Source: Clostridia bacterium (GTDB lineage Bacteria; Bacillota; Clostridia; Christensenellales; Aristaeellaceae). Taken from it: a DNA stretch of 54,004 bases. The stretch covers positions 1 through 54,004 of the forward strand of contig JAFRQX010000029.1 in NCBI GenBank assembly GCA_017428385.1, given 5' to 3'. A model generated the notes under the pieces. The model ran no database searches. It had not been told where the DNA came from and saw nothing but the letters and a program-made list of their open reading frames with translations. Of this stretch, positions 32,028-41,489 are shown one piece after another. Positions within the stretch are counted from its first letter, which is position 1. Every line of letters starts with the position of its first letter. The position numbers and the translations under genes were made by a program.

Positions 32028-35000
32028 TCAGATGGCGTTGGCCGGCATTTCCGGTTTCGGTCCGAAATAGTGGTTCATCTGTTCATCCGTCAGGTTGAAC
32101 GCTTCCTGCGTGAATTCCCACAGTCTCGTGGGCCGCTTCCGGATAACGTTCCGCAGACGGTTCACGCGCTGCTCCCAGTAGCGGTAGGCACCTTCTTCTG
32201 TGGTCGGCGCGTCAAAGATAACGGATTTATCGTTCTGCGGTCCCCAGAAATCCCAGTGCATTTTCATTTCCGGCTCAATCAGCGCCACCAGCTCATCCAG
32301 TTTCTTTTCCATCACTTCGGTGGTCAGGGTCTGGAAGATCTTGCCGTAAATCGTCAGGTACTTGTCCTTATATTCCGGCACGCTCAGCAGCTTCAGGAAA
32401 ATGGTATTATCAATACCCTTCTGACCCATGCCCTTTGGCTTGGTATAGCTCCAGGGACTGTTGAAGCCGGAATCATACAGGCCGTAGTCTACGTCGTACA
32501 GCACCCATTTCCACTTGCTGCCGTCCATGTCGAAACGATAGAACCGGGTGTTACCGATATCGCTGTTGCCGAAGAACATTTCAAATCCCAGATATTCGAA
32601 CAGGTTGTCCACGTCCACATTATCCAGGATGTACTGCAGATCCTCGTCATTCTTCGCGGGGTTACCGGCCTTGATCTTCTTGACCATGGCCTTGTATGCC
32701 TTGTTTGAACCGTACTTTCTGGATCCGCTGCCCTGCAGCAGGGTAATCTTGTCCGCCATATCCAGCGGAAGGCCCTCATGCTGTGCCAGCATAAACCGGT
32801 CAGTCCGCTCCCGCAGGTTCATATTGCCCCAGTAATGACCGTTCAGATAAACAATATAGGGTTTCCAGGCCTGGTGTGCCACTGTGGAGTCACAATAGTC
32901 CATCAGCCGGCTCTGGAAGCCGTCCTGCAGGCGGGTGAACATACTGTCGTTACCGCTGTTGCGCAGGACCAGTCCCTTGAATTCCGTAAAGTCCCGATCC
33001 GGAAACAGCTTTGCCGCGAAGGTTTTTTCACCGTACAGGCTCTTGGCCCGGAACTTGAAGCTCTTCTGCGGCATATCCAGCGAGAAGTCACCCATCGTGG
33101 AGAAGGCTGCGCCCTGGCTGATCAGCTTGTTTCCGGCATCATCATAGATTTCGAGATAGCATTCGAAATCCTGTCCGGATTCTTTCACCTTGCGGTAAAC
33201 GGAGTTCTTGAACGGAAGTTTTTCCTTGTTGATGTTATCCCCGATGGTCAGCATACCGTTTTCCGGATCCCACAGATTGCTCGGCTCCGTCACAATGCAG
33301 GCAATGGGCAGCATGTGGAACTTGTTGACCAGGTACGTTCCGGTAATCACATCGCTGGGACGCTTGTCGCCGGTGGCATAAGCCCTGGCCCGAAGTACGG
33401 AGATGTTGTTAACCACCAGGCGCTCGCCCGCCTGGTAAGGCGTGGAGTTCTGGGTCGGCGTCGTACAGTCCGTCGTGTAGAAAACCTGGGTTCCTTCCGG
33501 AATATTGATTTCCACGTAAATCGTGGAATAATACTGTCCCGGTTCCACAGAGAAGGAAGGCTTTTCAGCATAGCCGGTAAAACCGTTTCCGTTCGACTGT
33601 AAAGGAGTTGGCGTATCATAATAAAAAAGCCCTGCCATCCCGAGGGTGCGGCCGTAGGATACATCCGTTCTCATTTCCGGAAGATTTACCTTGTCCAGCA
33701 CTCTGCCAGTCGGATCTGTCAGGGTTATGGTTTCCATCTTCAGCTTTCCGACCTTAAAGGCGGCATGCGGTTCCTGATAGGTGTTTTTATCATTCGCACT
33801 GTCGCACATGACCACCTTGTATTCCCCCGGGCTGATGGAAGTCCCGGCCGGAAACTGCCATTTTCTTCCGTGATCCAGCCGGTCGCTCAGCCCCCAGCCT
33901 GACAGGTCCACAGTCTCCGTACCGGAGTTGTAGATCTCCACCCAGTCGCCGTTTGCGCTGTTGGGAAACACCTGCACGGAGTCATTGCTGGCCATTACCT
34001 CGCTGATATAGACGCCGGTCTTGTTCATTGCCCGGAGGTTGATATCCATCTGGATTTCACCGGTCCGGTTGTTCGGCAGGGACGGCGTGGGCGTCTGGAA
34101 CACCTGCATCTGTCCGTATTCATTGCGGCCCCAGCTGCAGTCCAGCGGCAGGTTGTCAATCATGATCCGGTCGAGCACATGTCCCTTGCTGTCCGTCAGG
34201 ACGATGGTCTCCCGTTCCGCACTGATTCTGAAATTGGTATGGGGCGCGTTCTTCACGCGGTCCATCCGATCCTTGCCGGTGCACAGGACGATATAGTATC
34301 CGTTGGCCGGGATTGTCGCGTTGTCCGGGAAGCGCCACTTCAGCGGCTTGCCCTCGTTATCGCTCAGACCCAGTCCCGCCAGGGAAATTTCACGGTTGGT
34401 CGTATTGTAAAGTTCAATCCAGTCGCACAGCTCGTCGTCATCATCCCGCAGACCGGTGATCGGATCCGCCATCACCTCATTAATGACAATGGATCCGTCG
34501 GATACGGAGATGCTTTCCCGGTACATCCGGTTGCCTTCCTCGGTGTTTTCATAACCGGGGCTGAACCAGGAAACCACTTCATACCCGTTCACCGTCAGCG
34601 CGTAGCTTTCATCGCTGGTCATGATCTGGTATTTGCAGCTGTCAATCAGGTAAGCGTTCGGATCGTACAGGTAAACCGTCTCACCGTCGCTGGAAAGTTT
34701 GAATTTGGCATGCAGGGGCCGGTTCACGTCGATCTGGTTGGTATTGTCGCAGAACACAACCACACGGCCGTCGGCCTCCAGGCTGATATTGGGAAAGAGG
34801 AAGCTGATCCGGTCTGCCCGATCGCTCAGTCCCAGGTGCTCCAGGTTGATAATGTGATCCGTACTGTTCCAGATCTCAATCCAGTCGGCATATTTGCCGT
34901 TCTCATCCGTCACGGCAGTTGCGTTGGAGGACATGACCTCGCTGATTACCAGTCCGTCGTATGCGCCGATCACCTCGCCCTGGCTTTCCCCGACCAGGCC

Positions 35001-35183
35001 GGATTCCGTTCCGACAGAATAGGTCGCACGGCGGGTCGGATCCTTCGGCGTGACCAGGATCATGATTGCAATCAGCGCGGCAAACCCAGCCAGGAGAATG
35101 AAGTTCATCCGGATCTTCCTGCGGCGCAGTTTCGTGGCACGGGAAACCGCACGGCGTCCCTCGGTATTCTGGTTCTTATCCAT
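32028..35183 (-). CDS. CotH-family kinase with three lamin-tail domains
   Basis: 1051 residues from the ATG at 35183 (GGAGGGG six bases upstream). A basic N-terminus, one membrane anchor (about 27-44), then three lamin-tail domains outside the cell (about 78-190, 232-355 and 390-515; each has ISEVM or INEVM, a WIEI/WVEI strand and LSD), a chitobiase-type beta domain (about 545-615, PEGTQVFYTTD), and the CotH kinase domain (about 625-1040). Kinase motifs include KSFKFRAK, NMNLRERTDRF, FFGNSDIGN and DVDYG. CotH phosphorylates spore coat proteins in Bacillus; here it is a surface-anchored enzyme without coat genes nearby. First gene of the operon. Confidence 0.87.
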   Translation of the reverse strand: MDKNQNTEGRRAVSRATKLRRRKIRMNFILLAGFAALIAIMILVTPKDPTRRATYSVGTESGLVGESQGEVIGAYDGLVISEVMSSNATAVTDENGKYADWIEIWNSTDHIINLEHLGLSDRADRISFLFPNISLEADGRVVVFCDNTNQIDVNRPLHAKFKLSSDGETVYLYDPNAYLIDSCKYQIMTSDESYALTVNGYEVVSWFSPGYENTEEGNRMYRESISVSDGSIVINEVMADPITGLRDDDDELCDWIELYNTTNREISLAGLGLSDNEGKPLKWRFPDNATIPANGYYIVLCTGKDRMDRVKNAPHTNFRISAERETIVLTDSKGHVLDRIMIDNLPLDCSWGRNEYGQMQVFQTPTPSLPNNRTGEIQMDINLRAMNKTGVYISEVMASNDSVQVFPNSANGDWVEIYNSGTETVDLSGWGLSDRLDHGRKWQFPAGTSISPGEYKVVMCDSANDKNTYQEPHAAFKVGKLKMETITLTDPTGRVLDKVNLPEMRTDVSYGRTLGMAGLFYYDTPTPLQSNGNGFTGYAEKPSFSVEPGQYYSTIYVEINIPEGTQVFYTTDCTTPTQNSTPYQAGERLVVNNISVLRARAYATGDKRPSDVITGTYLVNKFHMLPIACIVTEPSNLWDPENGMLTIGDNINKEKLPFKNSVYRKVKESGQDFECYLEIYDDAGNKLISQGAAFSTMGDFSLDMPQKSFKFRAKSLYGEKTFAAKLFPDRDFTEFKGLVLRNSGNDSMFTRLQDGFQSRLMDYCDSTVAHQAWKPYIVYLNGHYWGNMNLRERTDRFMLAQHEGLPLDMADKITLLQGSGSRKYGSNKAYKAMVKKIKAGNPAKNDEDLQYILDNVDVDNLFEYLGFEMFFGNSDIGNTRFYRFDMDGSKWKWVLYDVDYGLYDSGFNSPWSYTKPKGMGQKGIDNTIFLKLLSVPEYKDKYLTIYGKIFQTLTTEVMEKKLDELVALIEPEMKMHWDFWGPQNDKSVIFDAPTTEEGAYRYWEQRVNRLRNVIRKRPTRLWEFTQEAFNLTDEQMNHYFGPKPEMPANAI

Positions 35184-35221
35184 GGATTTCCCCTCCTTCC
35201 GGACAATCACAAATCTTATAA

Positions 35222-35284
35222 ATTATACCACAAAGAGCAGCTCTCTGCAAACTTCTGCACATCTTTGACGTGGGAAGTTTGCAG
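35222..35284 (-). promoter_or_regulatory. Promoter and probable operator of the CotH-VTC operon
   Basis: Minus-strand TTGCAG (35250-35245), 17-base spacer, TATAAT (35227-35222) with TGG before it (extended -10). An 11-base perfect inverted repeat, CTGCAAACTTC (35245-35255) and GAAGTTTGCAG (35274-35284), has its proximal arm on the -35. This geometry suits a repressor or a class II activator. Confidence 0.7.
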
Positions 35285-35288
35285 ATCA

Positions 35289-35529
35289 ATTCATAATTCA
35301 TAATGCATAATGCATAATGAGATATACTTTTCCCAACAGGACCCATTATGCTCCCGGTTAACAAACGAATACACCGGACTTTTTCTTCCGCCAAAAAAAC
35401 AGAATATAAGTAAATATCACATTCGCCGTCAGGCGAATATTTCATATCCGAAGGATATTTCACATTGAGTCGCAGACTCAATATTTCACATTTGCGGAAG
35501 GCCTGTCCGGCCTTCCGCAAATATTTCAT
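35289..35529. repeat. AT repeat and family A half array upstream of the CotH operon
   Basis: 35289-35320 is a TTCATAAT/GCATAATG tandem tract. 35416-35529 is a right-half hairpin array: stems TTCGCC/GGCGAA, TCC/GGA, GAGTC/GACTC and a 13-base stem (35490-35521), each followed by ATATTTCA. No left half is present. The rest of 35184-35550 holds the operon promoter and no gene. Confidence 0.78.
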
Positions 35530-35550
35530 TGTCCCGTTTGAGCAAACCAC

Positions 35551-38500
35551 TTACTCAAACAGTGCCCTGATTTCCTGTTCACTCATGCCGCTCAGCACGG
35601 TTTCTCCCGGCGTGATCAGCCGTTCAAACAGCGCTTTCTTCCTGGCGCCCAGCTCCACGACCTGTTCTTCTATGGATTCGCCGGTCACCATCCGGATAAC
35701 GGTCACCTTCTTCTCCTGGCCGATCCGGTGCGCCCGGTCTGTCGCCTGCTCTTCCGCTGCGGGATTCCACCAGGGATCATACAGGATGACCATGTCCGCG
35801 CCGGTCAGGTTCAGGCCGGAGCCGCCGGCCTTCAGGCTGATCAGGAAGATCTGCCCTTCCCCTTCATTGAAGCGGTCTACCAGGGACAGACGCTCTCCGG
35901 CCGGCGTATCCCCGTCCAGGTAAAGGGTGGAGAATCCGTTGTCTTCCAGCCGGGTCTTCAGCAGCTTCAGCATGCTGGTAAACTGGCTGAAGAGCAGGAT
36001 CCGCCTGCCGCTCCGGATCATTTCCGGCATCAGCTCCAGCAGCAGCTCTTCCTTGCCGCTTCCGCCCCGGTAATCGGACATCACCAGCGAAGGATGACAG
36101 CAGATTTCCCGCAGTTCCGTAATGGCGCTCAGCACCTCGATGCGTCCCCGTCCGGCTCCCTTTTCCTCCAGCAGCTTGTTGATCTGGGGCCGCAGACGTT
36201 CCAGGGCCGCCCGGTAGATCTTCTCCTGTTCAGGGGTCATCCGTGCCGTCAGGGTGGTCTCCGTCTTATCCGGCAGTTCCTCCAGCACGTCCTGCTTCAG
36301 CCGGCGGATCAGGAAAGGCTGGATCCGGCGCAGCAGGTCTTCCGCATTCTCGCCGTCCTGGTACTTCCGGAGGAAGGTGTTGTATCCCGGCAGATAACCG
36401 GGCAGCACAAAGTCAAAGATGCTCCAGAGCTCACCTACTCCGTTTTCCATCGGCGTACCGGTCAGGGCAAAGCGGGTTTCCGCCTGCAGTTGTTTCACTG
36501 CCTGCGCTGCCACGCTGCCTGCGTTCTTGATATTCTGTGCCTCATCCAGGATCACGAAACGGAAAGGATAATCCTTCAGCAGGGTAATATCCCTCCGGAT
36601 CAGTGGATAGCTGGTGATCACCACGTCCATATCGCTGTTTTGCGTGATATGCCGAATCAGGCCTGCCCGCTGCGTTCCGTTACCGCTCAGCACCGTCACG
36701 CTCAGATCCGGCGCGAACTTCCTGAACTCGCTCAGCCAGTTATAGGTCAGGGAGGTGGGTGCTACCACCAGGCTGGTCCGTCCGGGTTCCCGGGCCGCCA
36801 GCATCAGCGCAATGATCTGGGCGGTTTTACCCAGGCCCATCTCATCCGCCAGGATACCGCCCATATGCATCTTGTCCAGCCCGGCCATCCATTCGTAGCC
36901 GCGCTTCTGGTAATCCCTCAGGCTCAGACCCGATGCCATCTCCGGCGCTTCGGCTTCTCCGCCGCCGTTCGCCAGGGTTTCGGACAAGGCCTTGACCTGC
37001 TCGTCCATTTCGATTTTGACGCCGCTGTTTTCCAGCATGCTGGTCAGGTATCCCGCACGGTAGGCCCGGAGCACAATCGTATCCCGGTTCAGCTCGTTGC
37101 CATCCCGCACCGCGGCCTCATAGATGCCCGCGGCTGTCTCCTGCCAGTTGGCCAGGTCATTCAGATCCAGGAACTCACCGGTCCGGAGACGGAAGTACCG
37201 CCGTTTCCGGCTCAAAGCTTCCATCAGCTCCAGGATTTCATCCACCGGCTCGCCGTCCCGGGTCAGCAGCAGTTCCAGCCGGTCGCCGTTCATCCGGATA
37301 CTGCCGGACAGGATCGGCCGCCGGGGTACAATCCGTTTGAAATCACGGCTGAGGAAAACCTCGCTGACTTCCTGCAGGCGCTTAACTCCCTTGCCAACAA
37401 AATCAAAGACCGCGTCCGTTCCGCTCAGGCGGATGTTCTCCCGGCCGACCCGGAAACCGGCATTGGCCAGGATATCCAGTACCCGGTGCTCCCCTTCCGC
37501 ATCCCTGAGCAGCAGCTGTTCTCCCTTGTCCAGGGTGATCTTCTTCTTTTCCACGCCAAAGGGATTCAGTGCAATCTCCCCGTAGGAGAACCGGACGGAG
37601 GCAATCACGCTCTTCCCGTCCTTATCCAGGTAAACTTCGCTCTTCAGCGGCAGGCGGACCAGCCGCTGGCGCAGTTCCTCCCCGATTTCCACCGCGCCGC
37701 GGATCTTCAGATACGGGAGCACTTCGCCGATGACCCGCTCCGTATCCTCCAGCGGGTATTCCATCAGGCTGCGTCCCTCATACTGGTTTTCATAGATCAG
37801 CCGGATCAGCCGGGTCTGTTCCCTTTCCGTCCGGATCAGGTTTCCGCCGGTCATCACCCAGGCGCAGTCAGCCGTCACCGGCTGCAGATCCGGCGGGATT
37901 TTTCCGCTCACCTGCAGCCCCCGGGGACCCAGGTTCACCGTGAAATGCACCGGCACCTGAACGCCCCGCAGCGGTTTGCAATGGACGATCTTGCCGCTCT
38001 GGTCCATGATGCGCAGCACCGTATCCCCGTCCAGCTCCAGCATTTCCTTCGCAAACGGATCCGGCAGCCGCATCAGCCGGTTGGCAGCCGGATTGGCGGT
38101 CCGGGAGCCCGGTTCCTGGACGGAGCACAATTTCCGCAGGATATCCAGCACCCGCATATCATCATCCGTGTATCGCATCCACTCAGGCTGATAGGTAAAA
38201 TCCTTGCCCAGCGGCAGGACTTCGTTTTCATCCGCCGCGGCCAGGAAACCGCGGATATCTTTGATTACGTAGAGCTTTTTCTCCCCGGTCCGCAGGCCGA
38301 TCCGCAGTTCCTGTCCGGCTTTCTGGGGAAGCACAAGGGTCACTTCCAGCCGGACGTTCGCCTCGGCAGGCATCTCCCGCAGGATCATATCGGAAAGCTC
38401 AGCCGCCGTATCCGGTGCCTGCTTCTTCATCATGCTTTCCGGCACCTTGCGGCGGTCCGCGTAAAGCCATACCGCCACCGCATGCCTGCAGCATCCCTTA

Positions 38501-38703
38501 TGCAGGAAAACGTCACAGTCGCAGTGAATCACCAGGCGCCGGGTCAGCGTCACGGAATGCAGGCCCTGGTCCGTCACGGTATAGCGGATCATTCCCTTAT
38601 CTTCTTCCGCTGTCTTTACCGCGCCGATTTCCTCCAGGTCCCGTCCAGCCGCGTATTCCTCCGCCCCCGCCAGCTTCTCCATCAGCAAAGGATTCAGTCT
38701 CAT
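35551..38703 (-). CDS. SNF2-family helicase with SWIM zinc finger
   Basis: 1050 residues. An N-terminal SWIM zinc motif (Cys61, Cys63, Cys72, His74 in CDCDVFLHKGCCRH), a middle SNF2-associated bacterial region (about 150-570), then the SNF2 ATPase: Q/I region LRDYQKRGYEWMAGL, Walker A DEMGLGKT, DEAQN box, LTGTPMENGVGELWSI, and C-terminal helicase motifs (LFSQFTSML, LISLKAGGSGLNLTGAD, DRAHRIGQ). It should be a double-strand DNA translocase; this SWIM-SNF2 layout is widespread in Firmicutes with no assigned function. A 7-base hairpin (35536-35542 with 35554-35560) overlaps its stop codon. Confidence 0.92.
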   Translation of the reverse strand: MRLNPLLMEKLAGAEEYAAGRDLEEIGAVKTAEEDKGMIRYTVTDQGLHSVTLTRRLVIHCDCDVFLHKGCCRHAVAVWLYADRRKVPESMMKKQAPDTAAELSDMILREMPAEANVRLEVTLVLPQKAGQELRIGLRTGEKKLYVIKDIRGFLAAADENEVLPLGKDFTYQPEWMRYTDDDMRVLDILRKLCSVQEPGSRTANPAANRLMRLPDPFAKEMLELDGDTVLRIMDQSGKIVHCKPLRGVQVPVHFTVNLGPRGLQVSGKIPPDLQPVTADCAWVMTGGNLIRTEREQTRLIRLIYENQYEGRSLMEYPLEDTERVIGEVLPYLKIRGAVEIGEELRQRLVRLPLKSEVYLDKDGKSVIASVRFSYGEIALNPFGVEKKKITLDKGEQLLLRDAEGEHRVLDILANAGFRVGRENIRLSGTDAVFDFVGKGVKRLQEVSEVFLSRDFKRIVPRRPILSGSIRMNGDRLELLLTRDGEPVDEILELMEALSRKRRYFRLRTGEFLDLNDLANWQETAAGIYEAAVRDGNELNRDTIVLRAYRAGYLTSMLENSGVKIEMDEQVKALSETLANGGGEAEAPEMASGLSLRDYQKRGYEWMAGLDKMHMGGILADEMGLGKTAQIIALMLAAREPGRTSLVVAPTSLTYNWLSEFRKFAPDLSVTVLSGNGTQRAGLIRHITQNSDMDVVITSYPLIRRDITLLKDYPFRFVILDEAQNIKNAGSVAAQAVKQLQAETRFALTGTPMENGVGELWSIFDFVLPGYLPGYNTFLRKYQDGENAEDLLRRIQPFLIRRLKQDVLEELPDKTETTLTARMTPEQEKIYRAALERLRPQINKLLEEKGAGRGRIEVLSAITELREICCHPSLVMSDYRGGSGKEELLLELMPEMIRSGRRILLFSQFTSMLKLLKTRLEDNGFSTLYLDGDTPAGERLSLVDRFNEGEGQIFLISLKAGGSGLNLTGADMVILYDPWWNPAAEEQATDRAHRIGQEKKVTVIRMVTGESIEEQVVELGARKKALFERLITPGETVLSGMSEQEIRALFE

Positions 38704-38788
38704 GCTCTACTCCCCGCTTGCAATAATATCGAACTTATAATAATTCGACTACAAAGCAGTTTTTTCCTTTCTGAAAACAGCTTTGTTT

Positions 38789-39006
38789 AATTCATAATTC
38801 ACAATTCACGATTACCAATTCATAATTCACAATTCACAATTCATAATTTCAGGAACTCCATCGTCCTCACATTGTCATTCCGACTAAGGGCACATCGTGC
38901 CCGCATGGAGGAATCTCCTCCGGGGACCTAAACCTTCAAAATATCCGGAACATCTTCTGCATAGAGATCTTCTTAATTGTGAATTATGAATTATGAATTG
39001 TGAATT
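38789..39006. repeat. Family B composite repeat with inverted AT-rich ends
   Basis: Left end: TTCATAATTCAC units (38791-38850). Core at 38874-38919: GTCATTCCGACTAA, private palindrome GGGCAC/GTGCCC, GCAT, GGAGGAATCTCC. Right end: AATTGTGAATTATGAATT units (38974-39006). The ends are inverted copies of each other. The 334-base gap holds only this element and the SNF2 leader. Confidence 0.82.
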
Positions 39007-39007
39007 C

Positions 39008-39037
39008 AAAAAGAACCTGCCTCAGCAGGTTCTTTTT
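39008..39037 (-). terminator. Terminator of the regulator-thioesterase unit
   Basis: Perfect 13-base stem AAAAAGAACCTGC/GCAGGTTCTTTTT (39008-39020 with 39025-39037) with CTCA loop, abutting the thioesterase stop. Confidence 0.92.
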
Positions 39038-39451
39038 TCATCCGTTTAGTATCTCTTTCAGCACAGCATCAAGATCAGGTATCGCCTTCTTAATCGCGAC
39101 CGGCCTTCCCGCCGTATCGATAAAGCAGTGATCAGACGCTGCCTCCGCCACCACATTTCCGGTCCGGACGTTCCGCATCACATAGGAAAGCGAAATCTTC
39201 ACCCCGGTATACTGGGTCAGCTTTACCTCGATCTCGATCTCATCGTCATAGGTGCTCGGGTACTTGTAGTTGCAGGTAAGCGAGACCACAGGAGAAGCAA
39301 TCCCCTCCGCCTCCAGCCGGGACATGGAAAGCCCCGTCTCAGACAGATAATTCATCCTCGCTTCTTCCATAAAACGGATATAGTTGGAATGATGGGTAAT
39401 CCCCATTTTATCTGTTTCATAGTAATGGACTTTATGGATATATTTACTCAT
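39038..39451 (-). CDS. Hotdog-fold acyl-CoA/acyl-ACP thioesterase (YbgC/4HBT type)
   Basis: 137 residues. The 4HBT pattern YYETDKMGITHHSNYIRFMEEAR (shown in part; Asp14 and His20 are the likely active-site residues) and the later strands EIEVKLTQYTGVKISLSYVM are typical. It cleaves acyl thioesters; chain length is not predictable from sequence. The start lies 4 bases after the PAS regulator stop, so it is in that operon, beside the fatty-acid genes. Confidence 0.85.
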   Translation of the reverse strand: MSKYIHKVHYYETDKMGITHHSNYIRFMEEARMNYLSETGLSMSRLEAEGIASPVVSLTCNYKYPSTYDDEIEIEVKLTQYTGVKISLSYVMRNVRTGNVVAEAASDHCFIDTAGRPVAIKKAIPDLDAVLKEILNG

Positions 39452-39455
39452 TGGC

Positions 39456-41456
39456 TCACTCCGGTTTGTTTGATAGTTCGCCGAGGGTGGTTTCCCCCCA
39501 GCTGTAATTGGTCAGGTAGCTTCCCTTGAACAGGTTGGCATATTCCTCCCTGCCTGAGCAGTACTGATACAGGTCGCACTGCACCTTCTCCATCACAATA
39601 CGGCGTTTTCCGTCCACCGACTCCACAATGTCCGAGATACCGTATTCCTCCAGGGTATTCTTCAGGCGAAGGGCTACCTTGCGGTACCTGGACATGGTCA
39701 CCGTATTGGCCGGTTCATCTTCCCACAGGAAACCGATGGCTTCCTCCGAAGTGATATAGCCGCCCCGGCGGTCCACCAGCAGGGCCAGCAGCTCCTTGGA
39801 TTTCTTGTTGCGGAAGGCAATGGGTTTGTCTCCCACAAAAACGTCGAAATACCCGAAGGTGCGGATGGAGACTGTGCGGTTCTCCGGCAGGTTTTTCTTT
39901 TCATCCGGTTTTGTGTCCTCCACCTGGTACAGCATGACGTATCTCGGCGTTTTGCCACCGGCTTCCTTCGGAGAACAGATGGCCTTGATTTTCCGCTCCG
40001 TTTCCGTATCGTAGTCGAAATAGGTGTACTCTGCCTCGCCGGCCCTGAGCAGTTCGAGATAGTCCTCATAGGCCGCTTCGCTGTAGGCTACAAAGCTTTC
40101 CAGCGGCGTGAACTTTTCAGTCAGCCTGGCCCATTCTTTTTCCGTATAGCCGAAGAACTCCTGCACATTGTCACTGGCATAGAGCGGCCTCACCTGTCCC
40201 TCCGCCGAAACCTCAAAGGCAGCAAGACCGTCAGAGAACTGCATGACCAGGTCTTTCATGTTCTGTTTCAGCTCGTCGTTTTCCGTCTGCAGGACGCGTT
40301 CCTTGCCAGTCTCCTGGATGCGGCGGCAGCAGTAATAGCTCACCGAATCATCCACCTTGATAAAGATGCCGGTATACTGCCTCATCTCCCCGCTGGACGA
40401 ACGGGCATAATAGGTGATCTGGGGCGGCTTCGCATCCGGTTCATACAGCCTTTTCTGGCAGAAATCCCGGAAAAAGCCGCGGATCCTGTCCCGGGAGTCC
40501 GCTTCCACTGATCCCAGGATCCATTTCTCCAATGCTTCATCAATCAGCATGGGGACGTCCTCAAACATTTTGAAGGATGATCCGTCGTCACAGTGCAGGC
40601 ACTTGACCGTATTGGTATCCAGGTTGAATTCAAAGATCTTGTCATAGACGTCGGTCAGGGCTTTCATATAGCGCCTGGTTTCGGCGTTCTTCCGCATCTG
40701 GTGCCGGGCGGTGATATCCATGCAGGCGCTCTGGAATTCCTCCACGCCCTCTTCATTGACGGTCTTTGTGACCCAGCCGAAGACGTAAGCCCTTGTTCCG
40801 TCGCAGCGCAGCAGCGCCATCTCCCCGGCTATGGGAGCATCCGCCGAATAGACCCGGTTCAGGTATTTGGAGAACCGGCGCTGTTCCTCCATCGGGACCA
40901 TCAGGAAGATATTCCCTTTATACATTTCCAGATAGTCCAGCTCGCCTTCCCGGGCAGGCGGGCAGCGCAGGATGTCAATCATTTTCTGGTTGATATAGGT
41001 AATCCGGGGCTGCTTTTCGCAGGTATATTTCATAAATCCGCAGGGAATGGTTTCATTCAGGAACTGCAGATCGCTGTTTTCCTTCTTCAGATCGCTGATA
41101 TCTGTCAGCACAGAACTTCCTTCACAGGTGCCGTCAGGCATTATCCGGGAACTCAGACTGTCCCTTACGCAGATGACCGTGCCGTCCTTCTTTACAAGAC
41201 GGTACTCCCCGGTCAGGGTCTGTTCTTCCTTTGCCAGATCACGGATCAGCCCGGCATATTTCTCCCGGTCTGCCGGATGAACCAGCAGAGCATAAAGGTC
41301 ACTGCTGTCATGGAGCAGTTCTTCCTCCGCGTATCCCAGCATCTCACAAAGATTACGGCTCACATAGGTCAGATGCACCGGATCATTCAATTGATACTGA
41401 TGAAAGCCGCTGATCTGCCGGCTGAGTATGTCCTCCGTATTGTTCAATCTGTTCAT
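39456..41456 (-). CDS. One-component regulator: four PAS-like domains plus SARP/OmpR-type winged helix
   Basis: 666 residues from ATG 41456 (GGAG five bases upstream; GTG at 41459 is too close). PAS domains about 10-125 (YVSRNLCEMLGYAEEEL, YRLVKKDG), 130-255, 265-385 (divergent) and 400-515 (NVQEFFGYTEKEW). Residues about 527-625 form an OmpR/SARP-type winged helix (RTFGYFDVFVGDKPIAF, RNKKSKELLALLVDRRGGYI, SRYRKVALRLKNTL), and the tail has the start of a BTAD-like segment (FKGSYLTNYSW). There is no kinase or receiver domain, so sensing and DNA binding are in one chain. Its place after the fatty-acid operon makes that operon a candidate target. Confidence 0.82.
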   Translation of the reverse strand: MNRLNNTEDILSRQISGFHQYQLNDPVHLTYVSRNLCEMLGYAEEELLHDSSDLYALLVHPADREKYAGLIRDLAKEEQTLTGEYRLVKKDGTVICVRDSLSSRIMPDGTCEGSSVLTDISDLKKENSDLQFLNETIPCGFMKYTCEKQPRITYINQKMIDILRCPPAREGELDYLEMYKGNIFLMVPMEEQRRFSKYLNRVYSADAPIAGEMALLRCDGTRAYVFGWVTKTVNEEGVEEFQSACMDITARHQMRKNAETRRYMKALTDVYDKIFEFNLDTNTVKCLHCDDGSSFKMFEDVPMLIDEALEKWILGSVEADSRDRIRGFFRDFCQKRLYEPDAKPPQITYYARSSSGEMRQYTGIFIKVDDSVSYYCCRRIQETGKERVLQTENDELKQNMKDLVMQFSDGLAAFEVSAEGQVRPLYASDNVQEFFGYTEKEWARLTEKFTPLESFVAYSEAAYEDYLELLRAGEAEYTYFDYDTETERKIKAICSPKEAGGKTPRYVMLYQVEDTKPDEKKNLPENRTVSIRTFGYFDVFVGDKPIAFRNKKSKELLALLVDRRGGYITSEEAIGFLWEDEPANTVTMSRYRKVALRLKNTLEEYGISDIVESVDGKRRIVMEKVQCDLYQYCSGREEYANLFKGSYLTNYSWGETTLGELSNKPE

Positions 41457-41489
41457 CACAACTCCTTTCGCAGAATCAGGTCCTGCCGA

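Noticed and set aside
32028..35183. Spore coat gene cluster
   Set aside because: CotH is named for spore coats, but no cot, sps or spo genes lie near. The lamin-tail domains and membrane anchor point to a cell-surface role.
35728..38790. Open frame of 1020 codons opposite the SNF2 gene
   Set aside because: It lies antisense to a gene with complete helicase motifs. Its translation is Gln/His/Arg-rich with no domain, as expected from GC-rich third positions. The same holds for long frames opposite aspS, CotH, accC and fabF.
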